Of a DNA stretch of 64,000 nucleotides, positions 12,074 through 23,447 are shown piece by piece. The DNA is from Lantana camara (lineage: Eukaryota; Streptophyta; Magnoliopsida; Lamiales; Verbenaceae): NCBI GenBank assembly GCA_037501455.1, contig CM074861.1:98433001-98497000 (forward strand), given 5' to 3'. The translations under genes and the position numbers were made by a program. How positions within the stretch are numbered: the first letter of the stretch is position 1; every line of letters begins with the position of its first letter. The notes beneath the pieces were generated by a model. That model was given only the letters and a program-made list of their open reading frames with translations. It made no database searches and had not been told where the DNA came from.

Positions 12074-12309
12074 TCAAACACGACTACAATCAAACATTCA
12101 AACTTAAAGTGTGGCCGAATCGAATCAAACCGATCAAACAGGGTGGATGATACTTGCTTATTTTTCAATTTTCGATTTCTAAAAACGACAAGCAACCAAA
12201 TCGGAAACTGAGTTGAAAATTGAATCTAATACTTTAATAGTAAATTAGTTAAAACATATAATATAAGTTATAATACATTTTCGATTATTGATGTTAGGGC
12301 TTTTCTCGA

Positions 12310-12985
12310 ACCCCTAATACCTCTTTTCACTGATTTTGTTAGTTCAGTACATTGTACATTTTGTCATCTTTTGGCAAGTCCCAAGTAACTTCAGCAGACA
12401 GTAGGATTGCATCCAATGAAACGACGTTATCCGGTATGAATAAGTTCCGGAACGGAACAAATCCGTCTGCCGGAAAGATTGATACTTCTGGCGTTGGTAA
12501 CAATCTTGAAGACATTTATCCATCTATGGACATTCCGAGAATGAAATTGTTATGATACGTGTGATACCCCAGCACAAAATGCAAAATGTAATAAATTGGT
12601 ATGTTCGGAAGTTAAAAATAATTTAGTTGTTGGAGACTTTCGTCCCTGTTTTGCATGAGAGACAACCATGGAATCTCAAGTCAAAACATCAATTAATCAC
12701 ACTATTAACATATGAGATGTTTCCTAATTTGAAAGTCTATACTTCCTTTCCCATTTGGTTTTGTTTTGCAGAAACTGAAGTGGCCTTCACAGGGAGATAA
12801 GGAATTACTGAGTGCTAAGAAACTGATAGAAAATGCTCCATTCATGGAAAAGAAGCCTCACATCGATGTCCGTGTGTATAGAAATTATTCTGCATTTATA
12901 AGGTAAACCTTAGTAATCATAGTAAATCTCCTTCAGATTGTTCTACTTCTATAGTAGGGATAATTACACTGACATGCCCTGATTG
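12310..12985 (+). pseudogene. GT47 pseudogene B (truncated)
   Basis: The first exon remnant (about 12310-12555) is homologous to the stem of copy A (QVTSADSRIASNETTLSG versus QVTSADTKLLSNETTLSD) but lacks the start codon and membrane anchor and ends in an early stop. Exon 2 (12772-12902) keeps its exact 131-bp length and splice sites. Homology ends inside the intron-2 MITE at about 12985, just upstream of the large LTR element. Exons 3 and 4 are absent: the next such exons belong to a different copy 37 kb away. It has the same layout and early stop as pseudogene C, so both descend from an already damaged copy. Confidence 0.88.
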
Positions 12986-14367
12986 TTCTATTGTTGTTGC
13001 AAGGGGCGGGGTTCTCTCAGTAATTGTTTTTAGGCGAACAGTGAATCCGAGGACGGGATTCTTTTTAGGAGATAATTGTAACGCCCCGATTTTTCATTTG
13101 TACAAGTATGACGTATGTGTATATTAATTGCGTAATTAAATTATTTAATTAAGTGATTAATTATTTATTATGATTATAGTTAATTAATTGTTTTTCTTTA
13201 ATTATTATGTTATTATTTCGTTAAAAATAATTTTATTTTATTAATATATGAATCTTTTATTTTATGTTATTGGAATTATGAATGAAATGATCCTATGATT
13301 AGGAAATGCGTGTCGTTCTTATTCGAATTCAATTCCGTTTTTTGTGAAAATTTAGTATGTGGTAGATTTATGTGTTATGAACATGTCCATATGCTCGTTT
13401 CATATTTTCGATCTTGATTGGAGTGGTAACGAATTTATTTTGAGTTGTGGAACCAAATCGGGGGCTAACGGGCAATTAGCGTACCCTTGGTTCCGTATGT
13501 GATATCTTGAGCTCGGGAACTCGGAATCGAGTTCCGTCAACTTCTTTGGACTCATATCAACGATTCGGGTTCAATGAATCAAGCCTCATATTTTTCTAAG
13601 CCTATTTGGACCCCCGAAATTCAACCGAAACACGAAACGGTGCGAAACTGCCATATTTTACCATTTAAACCATAACTCACACCATACTTAACCAAACTAA
13701 CCATGGTTTGACTTTTTGGAAACCTAACTTAACCCTCTATCATTCTTAACCCACCCCAAACTGAAGCAACCCTCACACAAGGAAGAAAAACTCAGCCAAA
13801 GTTCCAGCTTCCAGTTCCATTCTCACCACCCCCACAAACCTTGAGATTTTGGGCTCTAATCTCTTCCAACTTTCAATCAATTCAAGAGGTGAGTTTAGGA
13901 TTGTAATATGCATTCATTTGTGGTCATTTTAAGCCATGCATCCCTAATTTTGAGCTGGATTTGATGGAGATTTGATGCCATAGATGAATAGTTAGATTAT
14001 GAAGCAATTTCTTGATCTCTTATAATCCTTGGTGGTTTTGAATGTTTTAAAGCATGAAATATATCATCTTAGCTTCCTTATTGCATTTATGGACTTGTAT
14101 TTTGTGGTAGGTGAGAATTGAATGAGATACCATTAATGAGATATTGAAAGGAAATTGATGAAATGACCTCTTTCCCTCCCTTGCTCACGTATGAATGTTT
14201 TGTTGCATGTTTAGGTATTGATTTGGGACTGAAATATTACCTATTTATTGCCTAAACTTACCTGATCATGTTAGCTTAATTGTTGGTTGAAGCTTTGTGT
14301 TGTTGTGCCCTGTTTTCTCTTGCCGAAGAGCTGCTATTGCTGCTGTTGTTTCCTTCGCGTCTGGACC

Positions 14368-14492
14368 CTCTCCCCGGGTGGGGAGAGTTGAGCTTGAAAA
14401 GTCCCCGACCGGGGACTTACACACCAGATTTACAGTAGCTTTTTCCCCGGCCGGGGAATGTTGTAGAATAAATTTTTTCCCGGACGGGGAAA
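14368..14492. repeat. Palindrome cluster in outer LTR
   Basis: Four palindromes with a shared CCCC/GGGG core but different, self-complementary outer arms: CTCTCCCC/GGGGAGAG at 14368-14387; AAGTCCCCG/CGGGGACTT at 14399-14418; TTCCCCGG/CCGGGGAA at 14443-14458; and TTTCCCG/CGGGGAAA at 14476-14492, the last one C short in its left arm. Confidence 0.8.
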
Positions 14493-14513
14493 CCTTCTTA
14501 TTTGAAATGTAAC

Positions 14514-14807
14514 TACTGCTGCTTTTATTTGCGGCTTTAGTGTGCTTGTGTATGCATGTGTGTTGTGTAGTGTTATATATATATATATATATATATGATA
14601 CGTAAAATGCATGCAAATGTGTATATATAGTATTTATATATTAAAGGCATGCATGGTGTTGTTTAAATTGTTTTGCTTTTATTACATGCATGTGTATACC
14701 TATATATATATATCTGTAATCGCATGCATATGTTTTGTGGGTGTGTGTTAAATGTTTGCATGTGCGTGCATGTTATATGTATATATATAATTGTATGCAT
14801 ATTCATA

Positions 14808-14850
<43 letters not shown>

Positions 14851-15165
14851 TTTATATATATGTTAAGTATTGGTTAATTTATTTAAATTATAGAACTAAT
14901 TGTTATCTATTTCGTGTTATTTAATTTTCGATCATGACTTGAATGTCTTTAATTGTCCATTCTCTATTTGTAAATATGATATAGTACGTGCTATGATCGT
15001 TATGTGAAATTCTTGAATTGATTTGATATAAAATGTGAAAGTTACGAACTTGAATAAATATGAACGCTTCCTTGAACGAATGAATGGCTTGCTTTTGAAC
15101 TGTAACCGCTGCTGCTTTTATTTGCTGCTTTAGTGTGCTTGTGTGTGCATGTGTGTTGTGTAGTG

Positions 15166-15204
<39 letters not shown>

Positions 15205-15665
15205 ACGTAAAATGCATGCAAATGTGTGTATATAGTATTTATATATTAAATGCATGCATGGTGTTGTTTAAATTGTTTTGCTTTTATTACATGCATGTGT
15301 ATACGTGTATATATATATCTATAATCGCATGCATGTGTTTTGTGGGTGTGTGTTAAATGTTTGCATGTGCGTGCATGTTATATGTATATATATAATTGCA
15401 TGCATATTCATATGTATATATATATATATATATATATGTTAAGTATTGGTTAATTTATTTAAATTATAGAACTAATTGTTATCTATTTCGTGTTATTTAA
15501 TTTTTGATCATGACTTGAATGTCTTTAACTGTCTATTCTCTATTTGTAAACATGATATAGTACGTGCTATGATCGTTATGTGAAATTCTTGAATTGATTT
15601 GATATAAAATGTGAAAGTTATGAACTTGAATAAATATGAACGCTTCCTTGAATGAATGAATGGCT
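14514..15665. repeat. ~593-bp tandem duplication inside the LTR
   Basis: The segment starting at CTGCTGCTTTTATTTG near 14514 repeats at about 15107 with only scattered differences and different lengths of (TA)n tracts. Copy 1 runs to about 15106 and copy 2 to about 15665. Both hold GCATGC-rich and TATATA-rich stretches and no coding frame. Confidence 0.85.
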
Positions 15666-16235
15666 TGCTTATATGCCTTGAATGCATTGATAGTGCACAT
15701 GAACGTGTTCATGACATAACATCATCTCTTATGCATTCATATCATGTTCATTGCATGTCGTGCGTCATATATGGTTCATTTGGAGTCTTGAGTCTCACGA
15801 GCACGTTACATTGTCCTTTGTACAGTTTTCTCCAGGGCAGAGATGTCGGGTTCATAGGTTACTTCCAAGTCTTCTTTTCTTCTTAGTATTGTTCAGTAAA
15901 GTGTGATAGGTGGGTTTCTCTTCTATGTAGTTAAACGACCCGATATATTTCCAATGTGAAACGTTTTAAGCTAAAATATTATACATATTTATATATATCG
16001 AGTCTTTCATAAAGTCAATGATTTCGAACGTTAAACCCTTTTTAATGATTACCCTACCAATGTTTTGGCGAGAATTGATTGATCACATTGAATGAGGGCC
16101 CTAGGACTTGGTGCACGTGGTGAACCGGGGAAGCAAGGGCTGACGGGGATCCCGTGTGTTAGTCCCAAACAAATTACAGAATCCGGAACTCGCTAGGAGA
16201 TTAGCGAGGAAAGGGGGATGAGCGCCTTTGGGGAA

Positions 16236-18434
16236 TGTTGGGAATAGTGCCCTGAAAATTCAATTTGTTGAATTAATTAAATTGAATTTACACAAGTTAT
16301 GAGTATTTCACATATTAATAATTAATAACGTGTGATGGTATTCTTATATGAAATGTGTTTCATAGGAAAAGACTTTGAATACCGAAATCACGTGTTATTA
16401 AAGTTCTAGTCGGTAAGATAAGAATATGTTCTTATCAAGACTATAACGTGGTTATATAAGATGATTAGTCTTTCGTCATAGGGAATGGTGATTCCAATTA
16501 TAACATGTTGATGATTTTCAATAGGATTGGAAACATCGAACTGGACCACTGAGATTATTTATTTTATACTGCTATCTAAAATAAATAAAATCTCAGGAAG
16601 CATTGTACTCTTAATCCTGATAATATTTCGGCTTTAGGCATGTAGTGTTAGTTACTGTAACATACTCGAAGTGAGGTCTCGGTAACGGGTGGCCAAAATA
16701 CTTTGTATGATTCGGTGACAACATGAAATGTGCTAAAGAGTTATATTGATCGAGGAATCTGTAGCCTTGCTGGAAGGTAAGAGATATCCTTGAAATAGAT
16801 TTGCAAAAGTTCGAATTAAGACTTTGGCCAAAGCACTTCGCGTGATAACGTCACCGAAGTTGTATGTTGAATGTGTTTCACATACAGAGAATTTGAACTT
16901 AAGGCGAATCAATAAATTTCAAATTGGAGATGAAAAATAAATGATAGTAGTTATAATTTATTTTTCATGGATATCTACACGGAGGAGTAAAATGCGAAAT
17001 TATTCTAGATCGAGAAATTCGTGAATAATTTAATTAATTTTAGAGTGCAACAATATTTATTTAGTGGAATTAAATATTGTTAAACGGTAATTAATTATTG
17101 TCATGAGATGATAATATATTAATCCGTTTGGAGCTAAAATTAATTAGTCCTGTAGGTCCCCCTGCAAGCCCCAATCAAAAACCCGAAGAGAAAATAATAA
17201 AAGGAGAAAGAGAAATGAATTTTCAAAATGTTTGAAAATAGCAAAGGAATTTATTTTAAGAAAATAAATCAAGTTCCAAAGAGTTGAAAATGCCCGGAAT
17301 TTTATTTTGGAGAAAATAAAATTTTCACCGAAAAAAAAAAATCGGTGATGACGTGGCAGCTGACGTGGCATGCCACGTCAGCAAGGGGGCCCAGGTGGCG
17401 CTGACTGGGCAGCCGCGTGGCACGCCACGTGTGCGACGCGTGGACGACCCAGATCGCGCCACGTCAGCCTGTTGACCGGGTCAACGGGTCAGGGTATCGG
17501 GTCAACGGGCCGGGTTTCGGATAGGGTCGGGTCGGGTTCGGTTCCGGGTCGGACCAGACCCGGACACGTGGCAGCTCCTGAAGAGGCCACGTCACCAGGA
17601 AACCCTAGCCGGCAAGTGATCACACGCGCCGCCAGGGCACGTCCGTCTGCGGATTGGCGCGTTCTCGGCGGCGTTGGACTCGTGGTGGCAAGGGCTACGA
17701 CGTGGTCACCTCGGTTTTTGTGTCCAAGTTGGCTACGCAAGTGGAGGTGTGAAATGACCATTTTACCCATGCTTTTGTATCCAAAATGACCGTTTTGCCC
17801 TCATATATTTGCCTATAAATAGGCTGATACCCACCCCATTTCATTCATTCAGTTTTGGGATGGTTTTGGCCAAATTTTGGCTTTGAAACCAAGTCCCATT
17901 TTTCTCCTAGTTAATTCCGATTGATTTTGGAATTAATTTTAATTAGGTGTTTATATAAAACACCTAATTTCGGGAGAATAAACCCTGAAAAGGGTTTTCT
18001 AGTTTAAAGTTTTATTTTCTCTAAGTATTTAGAGAAATACTTTCGGAGCCCACACTCCGAGGGTGTCCCTGGGGTTATTGCAGGGAAGCTCTGCCGGTTT
18101 CACGAGGAGATCGAGTATCGGATTCTCGAGAGGTGAATTCGGGAGCTGGAAAAATGTCGTTAGATAGCCATGTTTGCAGTACGGTAATATTTTACAGTTG
18201 TTTTATTTTAAGCATGATAAATTATGTGCTCTTAAGTGTTAATTGCATGTTAGATATTTATCTGCTTAAGTGATTTAAAATTTATTATCAATTGCATGTA
18301 TATACTTGAGTAGATCCGGCTAGTCTTCCGCTTTTGTATTAAAATGTTTTAGAAATATTTTAATACTTGTATTATAATAAAAATTTTAAAATGTGGTCAC
18401 GGACCGCCACCATTCGGGGCCCACCGTCCCAGTA
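16236..18434 (+). repeat. 5' LTR of nested Copia-like element
   Basis: 2199 bp. It contains a GC-rich, ACGT-motif-rich block (17345-17590) with a perfect 24-bp palindrome at 17359-17382, a TATA box TATAAATA at 17814-17821 and a CCATTTCATTCATTCAG stretch just downstream that probably holds the transcription start. By eye it differs from the 3' LTR at about 18 bases plus one or two length changes in an A-tract. Confidence 0.93.
17814..17821 (+). promoter_or_regulatory. LTR promoter TATA box
   Basis: TATAAATA in the context GCCTATAAATAGG, about 240 bp past the ACGT-rich block. The same box is at 25028-25035 in the 3' LTR. It is the likely start of the genomic transcript of the Copia-like element. 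Confidence 0.7.
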
Positions 18435-18436
18435 AC

Positions 18437-18448
18437 TGGTATCAGAGC
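18437..18448 (+). promoter_or_regulatory. Primer binding site of Copia-like element
   Basis: TGGTATCAGAGC begins two bases after the 5' LTR end and is complementary to the 3' end of plant initiator tRNA-Met. A second, better-matching copy lies at 18634-18646. Confidence 0.85.
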
Positions 18449-18633
18449 TAGTTTGAGTAACCCGTAAGGGGCTCTATCGTAGAGGGGGTTCTCGCAGTGT
18501 GACCTGTGACGAAGTATTGACTCTTACCCCTCGCGGTCCCGCTGGTAAGGTTGGTTGTGTGGAGACGCACACCGTAAAACTAGTTCGTGAGGTATCTTTG
18601 CTGGTCACCCTATGAGATAGGAACGGCAGCAAC

Positions 18634-18646
18634 TGGTATCAGAGCC
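18634..18646 (+). promoter_or_regulatory. Second PBS-like site
   Basis: TGGTATCAGAGCC, preceded by the same AAC as the first PBS, 197 bp further downstream. It matches one more tRNA base than the site next to the LTR. Confidence 0.7.
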
Positions 18647-20089
18647 GTGCTCTAGATATATACATGCATTGATATGATGCATGCGATGCATAATTTTAAA
18701 TCTGATACTGTGCACGTAAATTCTGTCAAAGGAGACTTGTTTTTAAGTGGGACCGTTTGTGACCCCTCCAGTGTTTCCTGGGAATTTACGTGGAATGGTA
18801 ATTTTCTGGGAATTGATTTCAATAATCTTCCTGGTTAATTACCGAATCAGTAAACATGATTTAAATTATGAGATAATTTATATATAACATGTTTACTTTA
18901 TGCCATTTATTTTAAGCATGATAATTATGTGATAATTATATGAAAGCGTGCTTAATTATTTTATTTTATGGCATGATCATGATAATATGAGATATTATGA
19001 TATTTTAATTATGCATATTTTATTTAATGTGATTAAATAGTATTGTTTAATAGAGATTAGACGCGATGCATAATTGAACTAATATTTTTCGGCTTAATTA
19101 ATAAATAGTTATTAAATTGCCTTAAAATATTATTATTGGGATTTTAAATATGATTTAGCAATCCTAGTGGGAGGATATTAATTAGATTAATTACTTCCAA
19201 CAATAAGACGCCAAAAGTGATTATTAAATAATCAACAGATAATCCACACCTTTTAAAAATTCAAGTGGGAGCGAGATGAAAAGAGTTGGATTCTCACGGC
19301 CTCCATTACCCGTCTATAGTATAGTGGATGTATACTACTCCCTTCGGCAGGTATATATTCGCGGTATACAAGATTAGACTTCTACGGATAGAATGAAATA
19401 ACGGGAAGTCAGCTCGACCACGCCTCCGTGGAGTGTCTTGACCTACTCGTACGGACTTCTAGATAATGGTACACACTTGACTAAGTAATGTATTAACCTC
19501 CCTTCGGAGCTATGTTACATTTACTTAAAGGCCAAGGGTTGACGTGGTGGATTGACATTGTTTGGTAAGAGTTACCTAGATGACATGTTAATTAAGAATA
19601 GTTCTTGCTTTTCTAAGCGGTTTTCGACCTTGCCTCCGGGGAGTCAATTGCAGTTAGTTAAGTCACCATTGCGTAAACCAAAATGCTTACGTGGATTTCA
19701 TTTATTGGTTGGACACAGAAGAAAGTGAAATACATAATCATAACCTGCATTTATTTATTTAATTCAGTTTTATAATTACGATCTCTCTTAGCCCACTCCA
19801 AACTGTATGTCTATAAGGAAATAGGCTAGTAAGGGTTCAACTACGCTGACTAAGTAATAAATCTTGACATCGTGTTGGGACACGAAAGTTTACGTACTCA
19901 CTGAACCTTATCCGAAAATTTCGGAAACTACAACCAGTCAGGATTAGAAAGACGTTTATTCTAAATAGATCAAGTGTGATGATCTGGCTAGTCTTATATC
20001 CTGACATCTGTTTTAAATGTTCTTGAGCATCAAACACATGAGATGTCTACTGATAAGAACATGTGTTGAAGACAGAGTCGTACGTAGGT

Positions 20090-23000
20090 ACGAGCCATGA
20101 AAACGGTTGTCAGTTAAAGATGTTTGAAGGATCACTGTTTCATAATCATATTATGAATATGATAACTAATCTGAATGAGATTGAAAGCCTCTGTGCTTAA
20201 AGAGACAATCTTAACAGACAGGATACGATCCTATACTCTCTGCCTAAGTCGTTTGATCGTTCAAGATCATTTTAAATATTTTTTTAAAAACCAATGAACG
20301 ACCTCAATGTGGCAGAAAGGGTGATATAGACTAAGGGAAAAGTTCTCTTTAATCAGACATCAATATCCACGGGCTAGAAAGCCAGTAAGTGGAAGAAAGA
20401 AAAGGAAAAGTTCCCAATTGAAGGTTCAGAAATAGAAAGTCAAATCCGACAATGGAAAAGTGTTTCTATTTCGGTGGTAACGGGTATTGGAAAAGGAAAT
20501 TGTCCAAAATACTTAGTCTGTCTGTTTGCTACGCCGTTTAGATAAGATATGAAGATATCTTACTCGTTGAAAATATATTTAGTTGGAAATTCACCGGACT
20601 CCTGGTATGTGAGTTTGAGATCAACTAATCATATTTGCAAGTTGTTGCGAAGATTCAAACCAACCAGAAAGGTTGAAAAATGGCTAACACATAACTACTG
20701 CTCGGGGATAATACAAGTGTAATTGTATTAGCAGTAAAGACTATAAAGTCGTATTTCGGCAAAAGGGTTTTAATATTATACGTGCCATATAAACAGAAAT
20801 TTAATTTCAGTGGGTTATTTGATAACTAATAGTTTAATTGTTTGTTTTGAACAAAAGTTTACCACTAAGCAAAATAAAAGGTTTATTTGCTCTGGCACAA
20901 TAAAAGATGGTCTTTTATACCTCAATTAAAACCCTAATTCAAGTTTAACATTAAGAAGCTTGACTTACTATCTAAAACTTCTTCGTGGCACCTATCTATT
21001 GGTCAATTGAATCTGAATAGGATCCAAAGACTGATTGTTGACTCCTATTGACTTGAAAATAGTATCAATCTGCGAATCCTATTTAGAAGGTTAAAATGAC
21101 CAAGAAACCTTTTTGACACAAAAGGTATTTAAGCCATGAAGTTGCTTGTGTCAGTTCATACGGATATGTGATCCTATGATTATTCAAGCAAGAGGAAGTT
21201 TTGGATATTTCATCATTCGTTTGAACGATTACTCTAGATACATATATGTTTATTTGATGAGACTTAAGTCTGTAATTGTTGAAAAGTTCAAAGAATATAA
21301 GACTGAAGTCAAAGAATCAAATTAGAAAACATATCAAGGCACTTCGATTAGGTCGAAGTAGTGATAAGTATCTAAGTTCAGAGTTAAACAGAATTTCTCA
21401 AATGAGATTGGATCTCAACTATATATATGAGATACGTCTTAGCAAAGATGTATTGCAGAAAGGAGAAATAGAACTCTGATAATGATGGTAAGATTCATGA
21501 AGAGTCATGCTACCCTATGAATTTCGTTTTGGGGTCTTGCACACAAAACGACAAACCTAGTTCTATCTAAGTCAGTTCCTAAAACACTGATGGATCTGTA
21601 GCTAGGGTGAAAACCCTGTATCTTTTATCTTCGGATTTAAGGTAGCCTGGTCCACGAGTTAAGGATGGATCCTGACAAGTTAGAATAAAGAACAAAGGGT
21701 CACTTGTTCTAAGGTTATACTAGAAGAACAAGAGGTGGTATATTTTGTAATTTGAGAAATCACAAAAGATGTTTGTGAATATTTCAAAGATAATTACATA
21801 GATAACCGCAAAGGGTAAAAGCAAAGTAGTGTTAAAAGAAATAACAGTATTAGATACTGATTTCCATAAACCCGTGATAATTGAAAATGTATTGGATACA
21901 TGTGATGTACCAAATACAACATGTGATGTAGAGACGTGTACACGAGAGCATAATTATAGTGGGAGGATTGTCAGGACACCTGACAAGATACCTAAGATTA
22001 ACCCAAGAGGTTGAATCTAACGTATCTGATCCTATCACGTGTAATGAAGTTGTAAAAGATATAGACGCTGACCGTTTGGTCAATATCCATGGAATCTAAG
22101 TTAGAATATCTGTATTCTAACAAAGTCTTGAACTTGTAGAGGCGCCTGAAGGCATTAAACCCTATTAGATACAGTTGGGTTCTACAAAACGATAAAAGGA
22201 TAAATGGACGAAAAAGTAGAGACTTTAGAGCAAACTTATGGCAAGGGATTTTACCCAGAAAGAAGAAATCATTTATGAGGTCTTCTCGCCTATAGAAATG
22301 CTTAAGTCCATTATCCTCTCCATTTTATCTCATCATCGATTATGAGATTAGATAAATGGATGTAAAGACTATGTTCTTGAACGGGCAACTTCAAGAAAAA
22401 GAGATACATGGCATAACCTGAAGGCTTCACAGCCAGAAATCAGGTACATATAATGCAAGCTTAATAGATCGATTTATGATCTTAAGCAAGCGTCTAGATT
22501 ATGGAGCATCAGAATTATAAGGCGATTTAGATTCTTTGGATTTGTATAATTGCCTGATGAACCATGAAGTGTACAAATGACATCATGATAGCGTTGTAAC
22601 ACTTTCACTTTGTACGTAATTAATATTCTGCTCATTGGGAATGATGCAAGAATTTTGTCAATGGTCAAGATTCGGACGTCAAATCATTTTGACAAGAAAA
22701 GACCTATGTGAGACCAATGTTATTCCAAGGATCAGACTTTTGTTGTGATCATAGGAATAAGGAGATTGGTTTATCACAAGAAACATATATGGATAAGATG
22801 CTGACAAGGTATAATATGACAAATTCCAAGGAAGGTTCATTACCTTTTAAATATGGAATTTATCTATCTCGAGATCAGTGTCCTAAGACAACTGAAGAGA
22901 TAGAAGACATGATTAGAGTTCCGCAGCGGAAGCTTTATGTATGTCATATTATGTACAGGGCCAGATGTCTATTATATAAATAGGTCTAAGTCAGCAGATA

Positions 23001-23270
23001 TTAGTCAAACCCTAGAATTTGATATTGGGTAGTAGTAAAAGCATATATTGGAGTACTTGAGAAGGATTTGAGATTATATGCTTGTCTACCACAGTGGTGA
23101 GCTCATTTCAATAGAGTATAAAGATTCGGATTTACAATCTGATTTGTATTCTAGATGTTTGACATTAGAATACGTGTATACTCTAGGAAGAGCAACCGTT
23201 AATTGGAGAATGTTAAGCAGACTTGTATTGCTTACACCGACATGGAAGTCAAATACATGGTAGCTTGAGA
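20090..23270 (+). pseudogene. Decayed Copia gag-pol
   Basis: Recognisable pieces in order: a gag remnant with a damaged zinc knuckle (CFYFGGNGYWK near 20464-20500); an integrase core segment near 21150-21310 (HTDM, GSFGYFIIRLNDYSRYIYVY, where DDYSRY is expected); an RT-end segment near 22762-22910 (GLSQETYMDKMLTRYNM, LSRDQCPKT); and an RNase H remnant near 23125-23270. Stops and frameshifts separate them, so no functional polyprotein can be made from this copy. The domain order identifies the superfamily as Copia. Confidence 0.85.
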
Positions 23271-23447
23271 AGCAACCAATTAGATGTATTGGATTCATGA
23301 TTTCCTAGTTGTTGGCTCAGAGAAACGTCTAATAGATTCCTTCACTAAAGTATTGGCGCGAAAGAGTGCAAAACGAGTTTTGACACTCATGTGAAAGGAA
23401 TAAGACTTGGATGTGTAGCCAAATTGAATTTAGGGCAAGTGGGAGAT

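Larger units (their letters stand above)
13077..16235 (+). mobile_element. Outer Gypsy-like LTR, left part
   Basis: It begins TGTAACGCCCC and its matching end, GGGGCCCTACA, is at 26504; the two are imperfect inverted termini. Together with 25654-26504 it forms a single LTR of about 4.0 kb split by the nested Copia-like element. Contents include a cluster of palindromes (14368-14492), a ~593-bp tandem duplication with TA tracts (14514-15665) and a GC-richer 3' portion. About 90 bp of unassigned sequence separates it from pseudogene B. No second copy of this LTR is seen in the window. Confidence 0.75.

Noticed and set aside
17370..17789. A 139-codon open frame also present in the other LTR (24584-25003) with an antisense open frame
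   Set aside because: It lies in the GC-rich regulatory part of the LTR upstream of the TATA box. Both strands are open because of composition, and the two copies are similar only because the LTRs are. No domain character.
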